Shown here one piece after another: positions 15,333-23,956 of a DNA stretch of 43,583 nucleotides; the stretch's first letter is position 1; every line of letters begins with the position of its first letter. This DNA comes from Massilia frigida. GTDB lineage: Bacteria > Pseudomonadota > Gammaproteobacteria > Burkholderiales > Burkholderiaceae_D. Location of the stretch: positions 1 through 43,583 of the forward strand of contig NZ_WHJG01000053.1 in NCBI RefSeq assembly GCF_011682175.1, in the 5' to 3' direction. The translations under genes were made by a program, and so were the position numbers. The notes under the pieces were generated by a model. That model was not told the DNA's origin. It saw nothing but the letters and a program-made list of their open reading frames with translations, and ran no database searches.

Positions 15333-16376
15333 ATGAAACCCCGACTCAAACCCCTCAAGGAGCAGGTGATCGTGATCACCGGCGCCACCAGCGGCATCGG
15401 CCTGACCACGGCGCGCATGGCCGCCGACGAAGGCGCCAGCCTGGTGCTGGCCGCGCGCGGGCGCGATGCCCTCGAGCAGCTGGCCGGCGAGCTGCGCCTG
15501 CACGGCGCCAGGGTGGTCGCCGTCACCGCCGATGTGGGCGTGCCGCACGATGTGGCGCGCATCGGCCATGCCGCGCTCGAGCGCTTCGGCCGCGTCGATA
15601 CCTGGATCAACAATGCCGGCGTGGCGATTTTCGGCAAGCTGGAAGATGTCACGCTGCAAGACCAGCAGCGCCTGTTCCAGACCAATTTCTGGGGCGTGGT
15701 GCACGGCTCGCTCGAAGCGCTCAAGCACATGAAGGCGCGCGGCGGCGCCCTGATCAACCTGGGCAGCGAAGTATCGGACGTGGCGCTGCCGCTGCAGGGG
15801 ATGTACTCGGCATCGAAGCACGCGGTCAAAGGCTTCACGGATGCGCTGCGGATCGAGCTGGCGCACGATGGGGTGCCGGTATCGGTCACCCTGATCAAGC
15901 CGGCGGCGGTCGATACCCTGTTCACCGTGCATGCAAAAAACTATATGGACAGGGAACCAGCCCTGCCCCCGCCCATCTACGCGCCCGAACTGGTGGCGCA
16001 AGCCATCCTGTACGCGGCGCGCCATCCGCGCCGCGACGTGGTCGTGGGCGCGGCGTCGAGGCTGATGTCGCTCGCCGGCTTTCACCTGCCGTCGCTGATG
16101 GACCGCTACCTGCGGCGGGTGCTGTTTCGCAAGCAGATGCGCGAACCTTCCATGACGCGCGCCACGCAGCGCCGCCACGATGCCCTGCACGCACCCGACC
16201 CGGCCAATGCCATGCGCGAACGCCAGGGCATGGGCATGGTGGCGCGGGTGGCCGAATCGAGCACCTACACGGCGCTGTCGATGCGTACCAGGCCCTTGCT
16301 ATGCGCGCTGTTAGGGGTGGGCGCCCTTTTTGCCGCCTGGCGCCTGTCCCGGCGGCGCACTGGCCATGAATGCTAG
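15333..16376 (+). CDS. Short-chain dehydrogenase/reductase with C-terminal membrane anchor
   Basis: The 347-residue protein has the classical SDR blocks: TGATSGIG (16-23) for NAD(P) binding, NNAG (93-96), Ser145, and Tyr158-xxx-Lys162 (YSASK). Residues after 250 are unusual for a classical SDR. They form an extension with a basic region and a terminal hydrophobic helix (PLLCALLGVGALFAAWRL) followed by RRR, suggesting attachment to the inner membrane. AAAGGA lies before the ATG. The oxidised or reduced substrate is unknown. The 3' end overlaps the antisense acidic-protein gene by 66 bp. Confidence 0.85.
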   Translation: MKPRLKPLKEQVIVITGATSGIGLTTARMAADEGASLVLAARGRDALEQLAGELRLHGARVVAVTADVGVPHDVARIGHAALERFGRVDTWINNAGVAIFGKLEDVTLQDQQRLFQTNFWGVVHGSLEALKHMKARGGALINLGSEVSDVALPLQGMYSASKHAVKGFTDALRIELAHDGVPVSVTLIKPAAVDTLFTVHAKNYMDREPALPPPIYAPELVAQAILYAARHPRRDVVVGAASRLMSLAGFHLPSLMDRYLRRVLFRKQMREPSMTRATQRRHDALHAPDPANAMRERQGMGMVARVAESSTYTALSMRTRPLLCALLGVGALFAAWRLSRRRTGHEC

Positions 16377-16748
16377 ATCGTCCTCGTCGAGCGGGACCGA
16401 GGGAATCGATTCAATGTGGTCGACGTCGATGTCGGCGCCGTCGCGCACGGTGGTGTCGCGCCCGGCGGCGGCGCGCTCGCCGGTGCCGCTGGCATCGGTA
16501 TCGCTGTCGAGGTCGGAGTCGCCGATGCCGGGACCGGCGCCACCGGCACTGCCCGCTTCAAGGTCGGAGGTGGTGCCGCTGCCGAGGTCGAGCACGTCGT
16601 CGCGCGCCAGGCCCGATGCGCCGACCAGGTCGCTGCCGCTGTCGGAGGAATCGCTGGGGCCGAGGGCGCCCGTACCGTGGCCGGTGCCGAGCTTGCGGTC
16701 CGGTGTTTCAGGAAAGTTATCGGGGTCGAGCGTGCTCGTGCCTGTCAT
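16311..16748 (-). CDS. Acidic low-complexity protein of a Burkholderiales-type family
   Basis: The 145-residue protein begins MTGTSTLDPDNFPETPDRKL and contains LGTGHGTGALGPSDSSDSGSD, then an Asp/Gly/Thr-rich region and DIDVDHIESIP. I recognise this style of acidic, probably disordered protein from related genomes, where it is annotated only as hypothetical. There is no signal or membrane segment. Its last 22 codons are antisense to the SDR 3' end. Possible roles such as a stress-related or nucleoid-shielding acidic protein are guesses. Confidence 0.65.
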   Translation of the reverse strand: MTGTSTLDPDNFPETPDRKLGTGHGTGALGPSDSSDSGSDLVGASGLARDDVLDLGSGTTSDLEAGSAGGAGPGIGDSDLDSDTDASGTGERAAAGRDTTVRDGADIDVDHIESIPSVPLDEDDLAFMASAPPGQAPGGKKGAHP

Positions 16749-16978
16749 GGTGCCTCCGGAAATGGTGGGTGCTGTGTGGTGACAGCGTACCCAAAATCGG
16801 CGGATGGTGTCGCACGGACAAGGTTGATAGATGGCGTACGAGGCTGCGGAGCGAACTTGCCCCCCCGCCGAGCGCCGCCTTGGCGCGGGGGCGACGGCTC
16901 TACAGGTGGTGGTCGAGCGGAACAGCTTACAGCTCCGCCATGCGGCACCGACCGATCAACAGGTAGAGGCCCCGCAGC
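16749..16978. other. Intergenic region with repeat copy B
   Basis: No gene is supported. The right part lies downstream of the REC-PAS gene and the left part is the presumed promoter of the acidic-protein gene. The repeat at 16846-16901 occupies the middle. Confidence 0.5.
16846..16901. repeat. Dispersed palindromic repeat, copy B
   Basis: Shares with copy A (13801-13852) the order GCGGAGC, CCGCCGAG, TGGCGCG and GGCGACGGCTC in the same orientation and with similar spacing. Differences between copies are mostly transitions within a possible hairpin, as in REP-type elements. Confidence 0.5.
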
Positions 16979-17812
16979 TCAGGCAGGCGTTGTGGTTGCG
17001 GCCGGCCGCCAGTTCATGCGCTCGGTGATATCCATGCCGATCCCGCGATACCCCGTGAACCGGCTCGACGAATCGAACATCGGCTCGCCGCTCACTTGCA
17101 GGTACTGCACCGTGCCATCGGCGCGCGTGCGCGTGAAAATGAAATCGAGAAATGGCGTGCGGCTGGCGATATTCTCCTTCAGCTGGGCGCGCTCGTCCGG
17201 GTTCCAGCCGCCGTCGCCGTCGCTGTCGGCGCCGATGCCCAGCATCTCGCTGACGGGACCGGAAAACCGGGTCAGCTGGCCCTGCGCATCCTGCTCCCAG
17301 TACCAGTCCGACGACAGTTCGGTGAACCGCTGGAAGCGCGCTTCGCTGGCGCGCAGTTCGGCGGTGCGCTCCAGCACCGTCTGTTCGAGCTGGCGGTTGT
17401 AATCGGCCAGGCGGCGGTACAGCAGGCGCACTTCCAGCATGTTGTGGATGCGCGTCTGCACCTCGATCAGGTCGAATGGCTTGCTGACGAAATCCTTGGC
17501 GCCAGCCTTGAGCGCGCGCAGCTTGTGCCCTGGCTGGGCGGTAATCACCAGCACCGGCAGATAGCCGCCGCGCTCGATCAGCTTGAGTCCTTCGATCACT
17601 TCGAACCCGTCCATCTCCGGCATCTGCAGGTCGAGCAGGATCAGGTCGTAGGCGTGTTCGGCGTGGGCGGCGCACACGGTGCGCGGATCCTGAGTCGTGG
17701 AAATGTTGACGTAACCCGCGTTACGCAACATTTGTTCAAGCAGCATCACGTTCGCTTCCTGATCATCGACGATCAGGATGTTGCCGCTCAGGATTTCAGA
17801 AGGGTCAAGCAT
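16979..17812 (-). CDS. Response regulator with receiver and PAS domains
   Basis: Residues 1-125 are a receiver domain (ILIVDDQEA, phosphoacceptor Asp61 in LILLDLQMP, Lys in FVSKPFD). A helical linker (RRLADYNRQLEQTVLERTAELRAS across ~138-160) and a PAS domain ending with the PAC-like GIGMDITERM follow. There is no DNA-binding or enzymatic output, so the 277-residue protein must signal by contact. It starts 9 bp after the stop of the hybrid kinase and is the last gene of a Crp-kinase-REC run. Confidence 0.85.
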   Translation of the reverse strand: MLDPSEILSGNILIVDDQEANVMLLEQMLRNAGYVNISTTQDPRTVCAAHAEHAYDLILLDLQMPEMDGFEVIEGLKLIERGGYLPVLVITAQPGHKLRALKAGAKDFVSKPFDLIEVQTRIHNMLEVRLLYRRLADYNRQLEQTVLERTAELRASEARFQRFTELSSDWYWEQDAQGQLTRFSGPVSEMLGIGADSDGDGGWNPDERAQLKENIASRTPFLDFIFTRTRADGTVQYLQVSGEPMFDSSSRFTGYRGIGMDITERMNWRPAATTTPA

Positions 17813-17821
17813 GTCGTTCTT

Positions 17822-20128
17822 TCAAAATGGTGCATTGGTGCCGGAGTCGACAGGTTCGGCGAGGCCGTGTTCAGCCGCGTGCTGGATGGCGAGATCGAGC
17901 GCATCCATGAATTCGCGCACGCGGATCGGCTTGGTGAGGTAGCGGAAAAATCCCGCTTCCAAGCCCTTTTCTATGTCGCGCGGCATGGCGTTGGCGGACA
18001 GCGCCACCACCGGAATGTGCGCGGTACCGCTGTCTTCGCGCAGGATCTTGAGCGCGCCGTAGCCGCTCATGCCGGGCAGGTTGATATCCATCAGGATCAC
18101 GTCGGGCTTGCAGGCGCGCGCCATTTCGACGCCATGGTAGCCGTCGACGGCGGTCAGCAGTTGCAGGTCGCCGCGGCGCTCCATCAATTGCTCGACCAGC
18201 GCCAGGTTGGCCGGATTGTCTTCCACGTACAGCAGGCTCGGCTGCCGGCCGATCCTGCGCGCGGCAGCCTGGCGCCGGCCGCGCTCCAGTTCGTCATCGT
18301 GGTCCGGCGCCAGCGCAGGTTCGGCGGCGCTGGCGAATTCGACCCAGAACACCGTGCCCGAACCGACCGTGCTGTCGACGCCGATACGGCCATCCATCAA
18401 CTCGACCAGGCGCTTGGTGACCACCAGCCCGATGCCGGTGCCTTCCTCGGTACTGTTTTCCTGGCCCAGGCGGTTAAACGGCTGGAACAGTTGCGCCAGC
18501 TGCATGGGCGCCAGGCCGGCGCCGGTGTCTTCCACGCTCACGCGCACCCGGCCGTCGGCCACCAGGTCGCAGGTCACGCTCACCGAGCCGCCTTCGCGGT
18601 TGTACTTGATCGCGTTCGACAGCAGGTTGATCATCACCTGTTTCACGCGGGTGCGGTCGGCGTGAATAAAGAGCTGCTTGTCGACGACCGGAAAATGCAG
18701 GCCCAGGTTGCGGGTGGCGGCCTGCGGGCCGATCATGCCATGGCAGTCGAGCAGCACCTCGCCCAGCGACATCGATTCCTGCGACATGGTTACCTTGCCC
18801 GATTCGATCATGGCCAGGTCGAGGATTTCGTTGATCAGGCGCAGCAGATACCAGCCGCCCTTGAGGATCTGGTCGATCGAGCGCTGCTGGTGCGGGGCCG
18901 GCGGCGGCACGTCGGAGGCCATCAGTTGGGCAAAGCCGAGCACGGCGTTGAGCGGGGTGCGCAGTTCGTGGCTCATCGACGACAGGAATTCGGACTTGGC
19001 GCGGTTGGCCTTGTCGGCCGTGGCGCGCGCGCTTTCGAGCTCGACGTTGGTTTCTTGCAGCGCGTACTCGAACTGCTTGCGCTCGGTCACGTCGCGCGCG
19101 GCGGCGAACACGCCCTGCAGCTTGCGGTCGCGGTCGTAGAAGGTGCTGGCGTTATACGACACCACCGTCTGCGTACCATCGCGCGCCATCGCCGTCAGCT
19201 CGTAATTGGTCACCTTGCCTTCGCGCAGCACCCGCGTGACGGCTTCCTGCGCCCGTTCCGGCTCGGAAAAATAGCTTTTGAAGGGCGCGCCGATCAGTTC
19301 GTCGCGGGTGCAGCCGGTCAGCGCTTCCATCTGCTGGTTGACGTCGCTGATGATGCCGCGCGGATCGGTGGCGATCAGGGCATCGGTATTCGATTCGATC
19401 AGCGAGCGCGTGTAGAACTGCTGGTCGCGCAGGCGCTGGTCGAGCAGCGCCTGTTCGGCCTCGACCTGCTTGCGGGCGGTATTGTCGCTGCCGATCAGCA
19501 GGTAGCCGATCACCCGGCCGGGCGCGTCGCGCAGCGCCGTAACCGACACCAGCGCCGGAAAGCGGGTGCCATCCTTGCGGATATAGGTCAGTTCGTAAAT
19601 GTCTTCGATGCCGCGCAGGGCCTTGTACACCATCGATTCGAAGCCGGTGGCGATCGGCTCGCCCATTTCGTGGCTCAGTTCGACGGCGCGCGCTTCCAGT
19701 TCCGGGCGGTCGGAAATGTCGGCCGGGGTCAGCTTGTCGACCACTTCGGCGGCCGTGTAGCCCAGCATGCGCTCGGCGCCGACGTTGAAGATCTGGATCA
19801 CGCCCTGGGCATCGGTGGCGATGCTGGAAAAATTGGCGCTGTTGAAAATCGCATCTTGCAGCGCGCCGGCTTTGAGCAGCGGTACCGCGTGCAGCGCCCG
19901 GTCGGCCTCGGTACGCTGGCTGATCGCGCGCTGCACCCGCACGAACAGCAGCGCCAGGAAAATGAGCAGCAGGATGATGCTGGCCTTGATCAGGTTGACC
20001 GCCCCTGCCGAGTCCACCGCGTAGTTCAGGGCGATGCCGCCGACCAGCAGCAGCACCGTCAGGGTGGCGCCGAAGCCGATCACCATCAGGCGTTCGACCG
20101 AGGTGTTGTGCAGGAAACCGTTACTCAT
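17822..20128 (-). CDS. Hybrid sensor histidine kinase (2 TM, three PAS, HisKA, HATPase, REC)
   Basis: The 768-residue protein starts at MSNGFLHN with two membrane helices near residues 13-34 and 45-65, then about three PAS/PAC repeats (for example MLGYTAAEVVD, LTGCTRDELIG). The HisKA box SHELRTPLNAVLGFAQ has the phospho-His near 385. The ATPase has N (LLSNAIKYN), G1 (DTGAGL) and G2 (GTGIGL) boxes, and a C-terminal receiver has Asp near 680 (VILMDINLP). No HPt domain is present. The ATG shares ATGA with the stop of the Crp-family gene upstream, so translation is coupled. Confidence 0.9.
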   Translation of the reverse strand: MSNGFLHNTSVERLMVIGFGATLTVLLLVGGIALNYAVDSAGAVNLIKASIILLLIFLALLFVRVQRAISQRTEADRALHAVPLLKAGALQDAIFNSANFSSIATDAQGVIQIFNVGAERMLGYTAAEVVDKLTPADISDRPELEARAVELSHEMGEPIATGFESMVYKALRGIEDIYELTYIRKDGTRFPALVSVTALRDAPGRVIGYLLIGSDNTARKQVEAEQALLDQRLRDQQFYTRSLIESNTDALIATDPRGIISDVNQQMEALTGCTRDELIGAPFKSYFSEPERAQEAVTRVLREGKVTNYELTAMARDGTQTVVSYNASTFYDRDRKLQGVFAAARDVTERKQFEYALQETNVELESARATADKANRAKSEFLSSMSHELRTPLNAVLGFAQLMASDVPPPAPHQQRSIDQILKGGWYLLRLINEILDLAMIESGKVTMSQESMSLGEVLLDCHGMIGPQAATRNLGLHFPVVDKQLFIHADRTRVKQVMINLLSNAIKYNREGGSVSVTCDLVADGRVRVSVEDTGAGLAPMQLAQLFQPFNRLGQENSTEEGTGIGLVVTKRLVELMDGRIGVDSTVGSGTVFWVEFASAAEPALAPDHDDELERGRRQAAARRIGRQPSLLYVEDNPANLALVEQLMERRGDLQLLTAVDGYHGVEMARACKPDVILMDINLPGMSGYGALKILREDSGTAHIPVVALSANAMPRDIEKGLEAGFFRYLTKPIRVREFMDALDLAIQHAAEHGLAEPVDSGTNAPF

Positions 20129-20859
20129 CCGATGTTTCCCTGGCGGTGACGCACATCCGACAGCAGGCGCGTGAATTCCTTCTTGACGACGGCGTAGCAT
20201 TCGCACACATCGTCTTCCAGCCCGGCCCGGTCGAGCACCGTGATATGCCCGCGCCGGTAACTGATGTAGCCGTAGCCTTGCAGGCGCCCGGCCGCCTCGG
20301 TCACGCCCTCGCGCCGCACGCCGAGCATGTTGGCGATCAATTCCTGGGTCATGGTCAATTCGTTGGACGGCAGGCGGTCCAGGGTCAGCAGCAGCCAGCG
20401 GCACAGTTGCTGCTCCACCGAATGGTGCCGGTTGCACACCGCCGTTTGCGACATTTGCGTCAGCAGGGCCTGGGTGTAGCGCAGCAGCAAGCGCATCACG
20501 TGGCCGCCGCGGTTGAATTCTTCCATCAGGATCGCCGCCGGCAAGCGGTAGGCATGGCCGCGCGTCTGCACCACGGCGCGGCTGGGCGTGCTGTCGCCAC
20601 CCATGAATACCGATACGCCGAGCACGCCTTCATTGCCGACCCCGGCAATTTCGGACGAGCCGCCATTTTCCAGCAGATAATGGAGCGAGACGATCGCGGT
20701 GGTGGGGAAGTACAAATGGTGCAACTTGTCGCCGGATTCGGACAACACGTCGCCAAGCAACAGGGGAATCAGTTCGAGGTGCGGCGCCAGACGGTCGAAT
20801 TCGGCGTCGAGCAGCGCTGCCAACAAGTGGTTCTGGTTCGGGTCGTGCTTACTGGACAT
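20125..20859 (-). CDS. Crp/Fnr-family transcriptional regulator
   Basis: The 244-residue protein has an N-terminal cyclic-nucleotide-binding-like beta roll (LHHLYFPTTAIVSLHYLLENG, with VGNEGVLGVSVFMGG) and a C-terminal winged helix (MTQELIANMLGVRREGVTEAAGRL). The classical cAMP-binding Arg/Glu motif is not evident, so the ligand is unknown. It is the first gene of a coupled operon with a hybrid kinase and a receiver protein, and divergent from a GGDEF-EAL gene across 196 bp, which it may control (inference). Confidence 0.88.
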   Translation of the reverse strand: MSSKHDPNQNHLLAALLDAEFDRLAPHLELIPLLLGDVLSESGDKLHHLYFPTTAIVSLHYLLENGGSSEIAGVGNEGVLGVSVFMGGDSTPSRAVVQTRGHAYRLPAAILMEEFNRGGHVMRLLLRYTQALLTQMSQTAVCNRHHSVEQQLCRWLLLTLDRLPSNELTMTQELIANMLGVRREGVTEAAGRLQGYGYISYRRGHITVLDRAGLEDDVCECYAVVKKEFTRLLSDVRHRQGNIG

Positions 20860-21055
20860 TGGAGACAGCCTATTCTTCCAGTGAAAGATGGGTGGTTAAT
20901 CCGATAGAATATCACGCGCAGTCATTCCACGACGCAATGCTGGACGTAAACGCCGCGCGCGTCCGTACGCAAGCGTACATACAAAGGGCGCGTTTTCAGG
21001 TATCGTGTTCTTACGGCGAGCGGTGACCGGGCGCATGCGGGCGGGAGATGGTCTG

Positions 21056-23902
21056 ATGAGAAATTTATTGCGCCGGGTGCGCATTTCTGTCTCGGTATCG
21101 GCGCTCCTCGCGCTGCTGATCGGCCTGGCACTGACGGCACTGGTGTTCGCCTCGGTGCGGCGGGTCGAGTCGCATGCGCGCACCTTGCAGTTCAAGCAAG
21201 AGGCGAACCTGCGCATCAATGCGGTGTCCGGCGGGCTGGCGGACGCAATCGAGCAGCTCATGGTCGTCAACCAGCTGTTCAATACCTTCGGCGTGGTCGA
21301 ACGCGAACAATTCCGCAGCTTTACCGCCCCCTTGCTGGCGCGTTATCCCGAACTGCAAGCGCTCAGCTTCCAGCGCCTGGTGAGCGACGCCGAGCGTCCG
21401 GCTTACGAGGCGCTGCAACGCCGCCGCGTACCGGACTTTACCATCACCGAATTCATCAACGAGCGCCACGTTCCGGCGCCCCGGCGCCCCTTCTACAACG
21501 TGGTCGAGTACATCGAACCGGCCAGCGGCAATGGCATCGCGCTCGGGCTCGATACCGCCGCCATGACGACCTACGGCGATGCGCGCTCGCGTTCGCGCCG
21601 CAACGGCCGGGTTGCCGCCACCGGCCTGCTGTCGCTGGTGCAGTACCGGGGCTTTCATACCGGCTTCCTGGTGCTCGCCCCGGTGTACCAGCGTCTGGCC
21701 CCGCAAGACACCGTCCGCCAGCGCCAGCGCGCCGTGATCGGCGAGACCGCCGCCGTGTTCCGCGTCGGCCACCTGATCCATACCCTGCTGGGCAACGCCA
21801 GGCTGCTCGACCAGCCGGGCATGTCGATCAATATCTATGCATCGGGCTCGGCGCAAGCGACCCAGCTCGCGTTTTCCAACGGCAAGGCGGAGCCCCCGTC
21901 CGGCGCCACCGGGGCGCTGCCGGTCTGGCTGCTGTACAACTATCCGGCGCCGGTGAATGCGGTGTTCCAGGTGGCGGGCGAGCCATGGTTCATCGAGGTG
22001 GCCCAGCAACCGCGCTCGTTCATCGATATCCGCGCCGGCTCCTGGTACGCGCTGCTCGGCGGCTTATTGTCGAGCCTGCTGGCGGCCGCGTATATCTACA
22101 ACCTGGTGACGCGCCATTCAACGATCGAACGCGTCGCCGGCGAACGCACCGCGGCGCTCCAGTTCGCCAACCTGCGCCTGACCGAAGACCTGGCCCTGCG
22201 CAAACGCACCGAAAAGGCGCTGCGCCTGCGCGAAAAAGTCATTGAAGTGTCGGCCAATGCCGTCATCATCTGCAACGCGCAAGGGCCCGACTATGCCGTC
22301 GAATACGTCAATCCGGCGTTCGAATCGATCACCGGCTACAGCGCTGCCGAGGTCATTGGCAAGAGCCTCAAATCCCTGCATGGCGCCGGGCACGACCAGC
22401 AGAATACCGAGGAAATCAGCGCCGCCCTGCGCGAGCAGCGCGAAGGCCACGTCGTGCTGCGCAATTACCGCAAGGATGGCAGCGGCTACTGGAACGACCT
22501 GTTCATCGCGCCGGTGCGCGACGAGGGCGGCGCGATCAGCCACTTCGTGGTGGCCCAGTACGATATCAGCGCCGTGATGCGCTTCGAGGCCGAGCTGGAA
22601 TACCAGGCCAATCATGACGCCCTGACCGGGCTGGCCAACCGCCACTTGCTGGCCGAGCGGCTCTCCAGCGCCATCGCGCAGGCGCACCGCGCGGGCACCG
22701 AACTGTGGGTCGTGTTCGTCGACCTCGACCGCTTCAAGTTCGTCAACGACACGCTCGGCCATGAAGCCGGCGACGCCATGCTGCGCGTGCTGGGCGAGCG
22801 CATCAAGGGCGCCGTGGGCGAGGGCGACACGGTGTCGCGCATGGGCGGCGACGAGTTCGTGCTGGTCTTGCCCGGCCATCCCGGCGACGGCGACGGCTTG
22901 CGCGTGCTCCAGCGCATCATGGACGCGGTGGCCGAGCCGCTGCGGATCCAGGCGCACGAATTTTTCGTTACCTGCAGCCTGGGCGTGGCGGTCTACCCGG
23001 CCGACGGCGGCAACGCCGACACCCTCACCAAGCATGCCGACATCGCCATGTACCGGGCCAAGGAACTGGGACGCAACACCTACCAGTTCTATCGCCCCGA
23101 CATGAATGCGAGCACCCTGGAGCGCCTGCGGATCGAGGCCGACCTGCGCCACGCGCTCGAACGCAACGAACTGGTGCTGCACTACCAGCCGCAGATCGAC
23201 GTCAAGAGCGGCGCCATCGTCGGCATGGAAGCGCTGCTGCGCTGGGAGCATCCGGTGCTGGGGGTGGTTTCGCCGCTGCGCTTCATCGGCCTGGCCGAAG
23301 AAATGGGCCTGATCATCCCGATCGGCGCATGGGTGATCCGCACCGCCTGCCTGCAAAACATGGCCTGGCAAACGGCCGGGATGGGCCGGCTGCGCATGGC
23401 CGTCAATTTGTCGGCGCGCCAGTTCACCGGCAAGGATTTGCTGCAATCGGTAACGGACGCCCTGCAGGAAAGCGGCCTGTCACCTGGCTGCCTGGAGCTG
23501 GAGCTGACCGAGAGCATGGTCATGAGCGATGTCGAGAACACCATCACCATCTTGCGCATGCTCAAGCAACTGGGCGTGCATCTGGCCATCGACGATTTCG
23601 GTACCGGCTACTCCAGCCTGTCGTACCTGAGCCGCTTTCCGCTCGACGTACTCAAGATCGACCAGTCCTTTGTGCGCGACATCGCGCTGGGAACCGACGC
23701 GGCCGCGATCGTGGTGTCGATCATTTCGCTGGCGCACAGCCTGCGCCTGAAAGTCATTGCCGAAGGGGTGGAGACCGCCGAACAGCTCGCTTTCCTGCGC
23801 GAGCATGGCTGCGATGAAGTGCAAGGCTATTTCTTCAGCCGCCCGGTGGGCGCGCTGGAATTTGCCAGCCTGATGGCGCATGCGCCGTGCACGATGGCCT
23901 GA
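21056..23902 (+). CDS. CHASE-PAS-GGDEF-EAL cyclic-di-GMP signalling protein
   Basis: The 948-residue protein has a first membrane helix at about 11-30, a periplasmic CHASE-type sensor (~50-280, including LLARYPELQALSFQRLV), a second helix near 330-352, a PAS domain (~400-510), then GGDEF and EAL. The diguanylate cyclase motif MGGDEF is intact at ~597-601; the RxxD inhibitory site upstream is absent (GEGD). The phosphodiesterase domain keeps EALLRW near 725, DDFGTGYS, KIDQSFV and EGVET, so it should be active. It can make and/or degrade c-di-GMP. The ATG at 21056 is preferred for its GGGAG site. Confidence 0.92.
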   Translation: MRNLLRRVRISVSVSALLALLIGLALTALVFASVRRVESHARTLQFKQEANLRINAVSGGLADAIEQLMVVNQLFNTFGVVEREQFRSFTAPLLARYPELQALSFQRLVSDAERPAYEALQRRRVPDFTITEFINERHVPAPRRPFYNVVEYIEPASGNGIALGLDTAAMTTYGDARSRSRRNGRVAATGLLSLVQYRGFHTGFLVLAPVYQRLAPQDTVRQRQRAVIGETAAVFRVGHLIHTLLGNARLLDQPGMSINIYASGSAQATQLAFSNGKAEPPSGATGALPVWLLYNYPAPVNAVFQVAGEPWFIEVAQQPRSFIDIRAGSWYALLGGLLSSLLAAAYIYNLVTRHSTIERVAGERTAALQFANLRLTEDLALRKRTEKALRLREKVIEVSANAVIICNAQGPDYAVEYVNPAFESITGYSAAEVIGKSLKSLHGAGHDQQNTEEISAALREQREGHVVLRNYRKDGSGYWNDLFIAPVRDEGGAISHFVVAQYDISAVMRFEAELEYQANHDALTGLANRHLLAERLSSAIAQAHRAGTELWVVFVDLDRFKFVNDTLGHEAGDAMLRVLGERIKGAVGEGDTVSRMGGDEFVLVLPGHPGDGDGLRVLQRIMDAVAEPLRIQAHEFFVTCSLGVAVYPADGGNADTLTKHADIAMYRAKELGRNTYQFYRPDMNASTLERLRIEADLRHALERNELVLHYQPQIDVKSGAIVGMEALLRWEHPVLGVVSPLRFIGLAEEMGLIIPIGAWVIRTACLQNMAWQTAGMGRLRMAVNLSARQFTGKDLLQSVTDALQESGLSPGCLELELTESMVMSDVENTITILRMLKQLGVHLAIDDFGTGYSSLSYLSRFPLDVLKIDQSFVRDIALGTDAAAIVVSIISLAHSLRLKVIAEGVETAEQLAFLREHGCDEVQGYFFSRPVGALEFASLMAHAPCTMA

Positions 23903-23956
23903 AGCGCCTTGCGGGCGGGCGCTGTGGCCCGGCGCCGCCCTCCGGACCGGAGTGGC

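Noticed and set aside
17096-20149. 1017-codon plus-strand open frame
   Set aside because: Antisense to the hybrid kinase and REC-PAS genes; composition is typical of GC-rich shadow frames and it has no domain.
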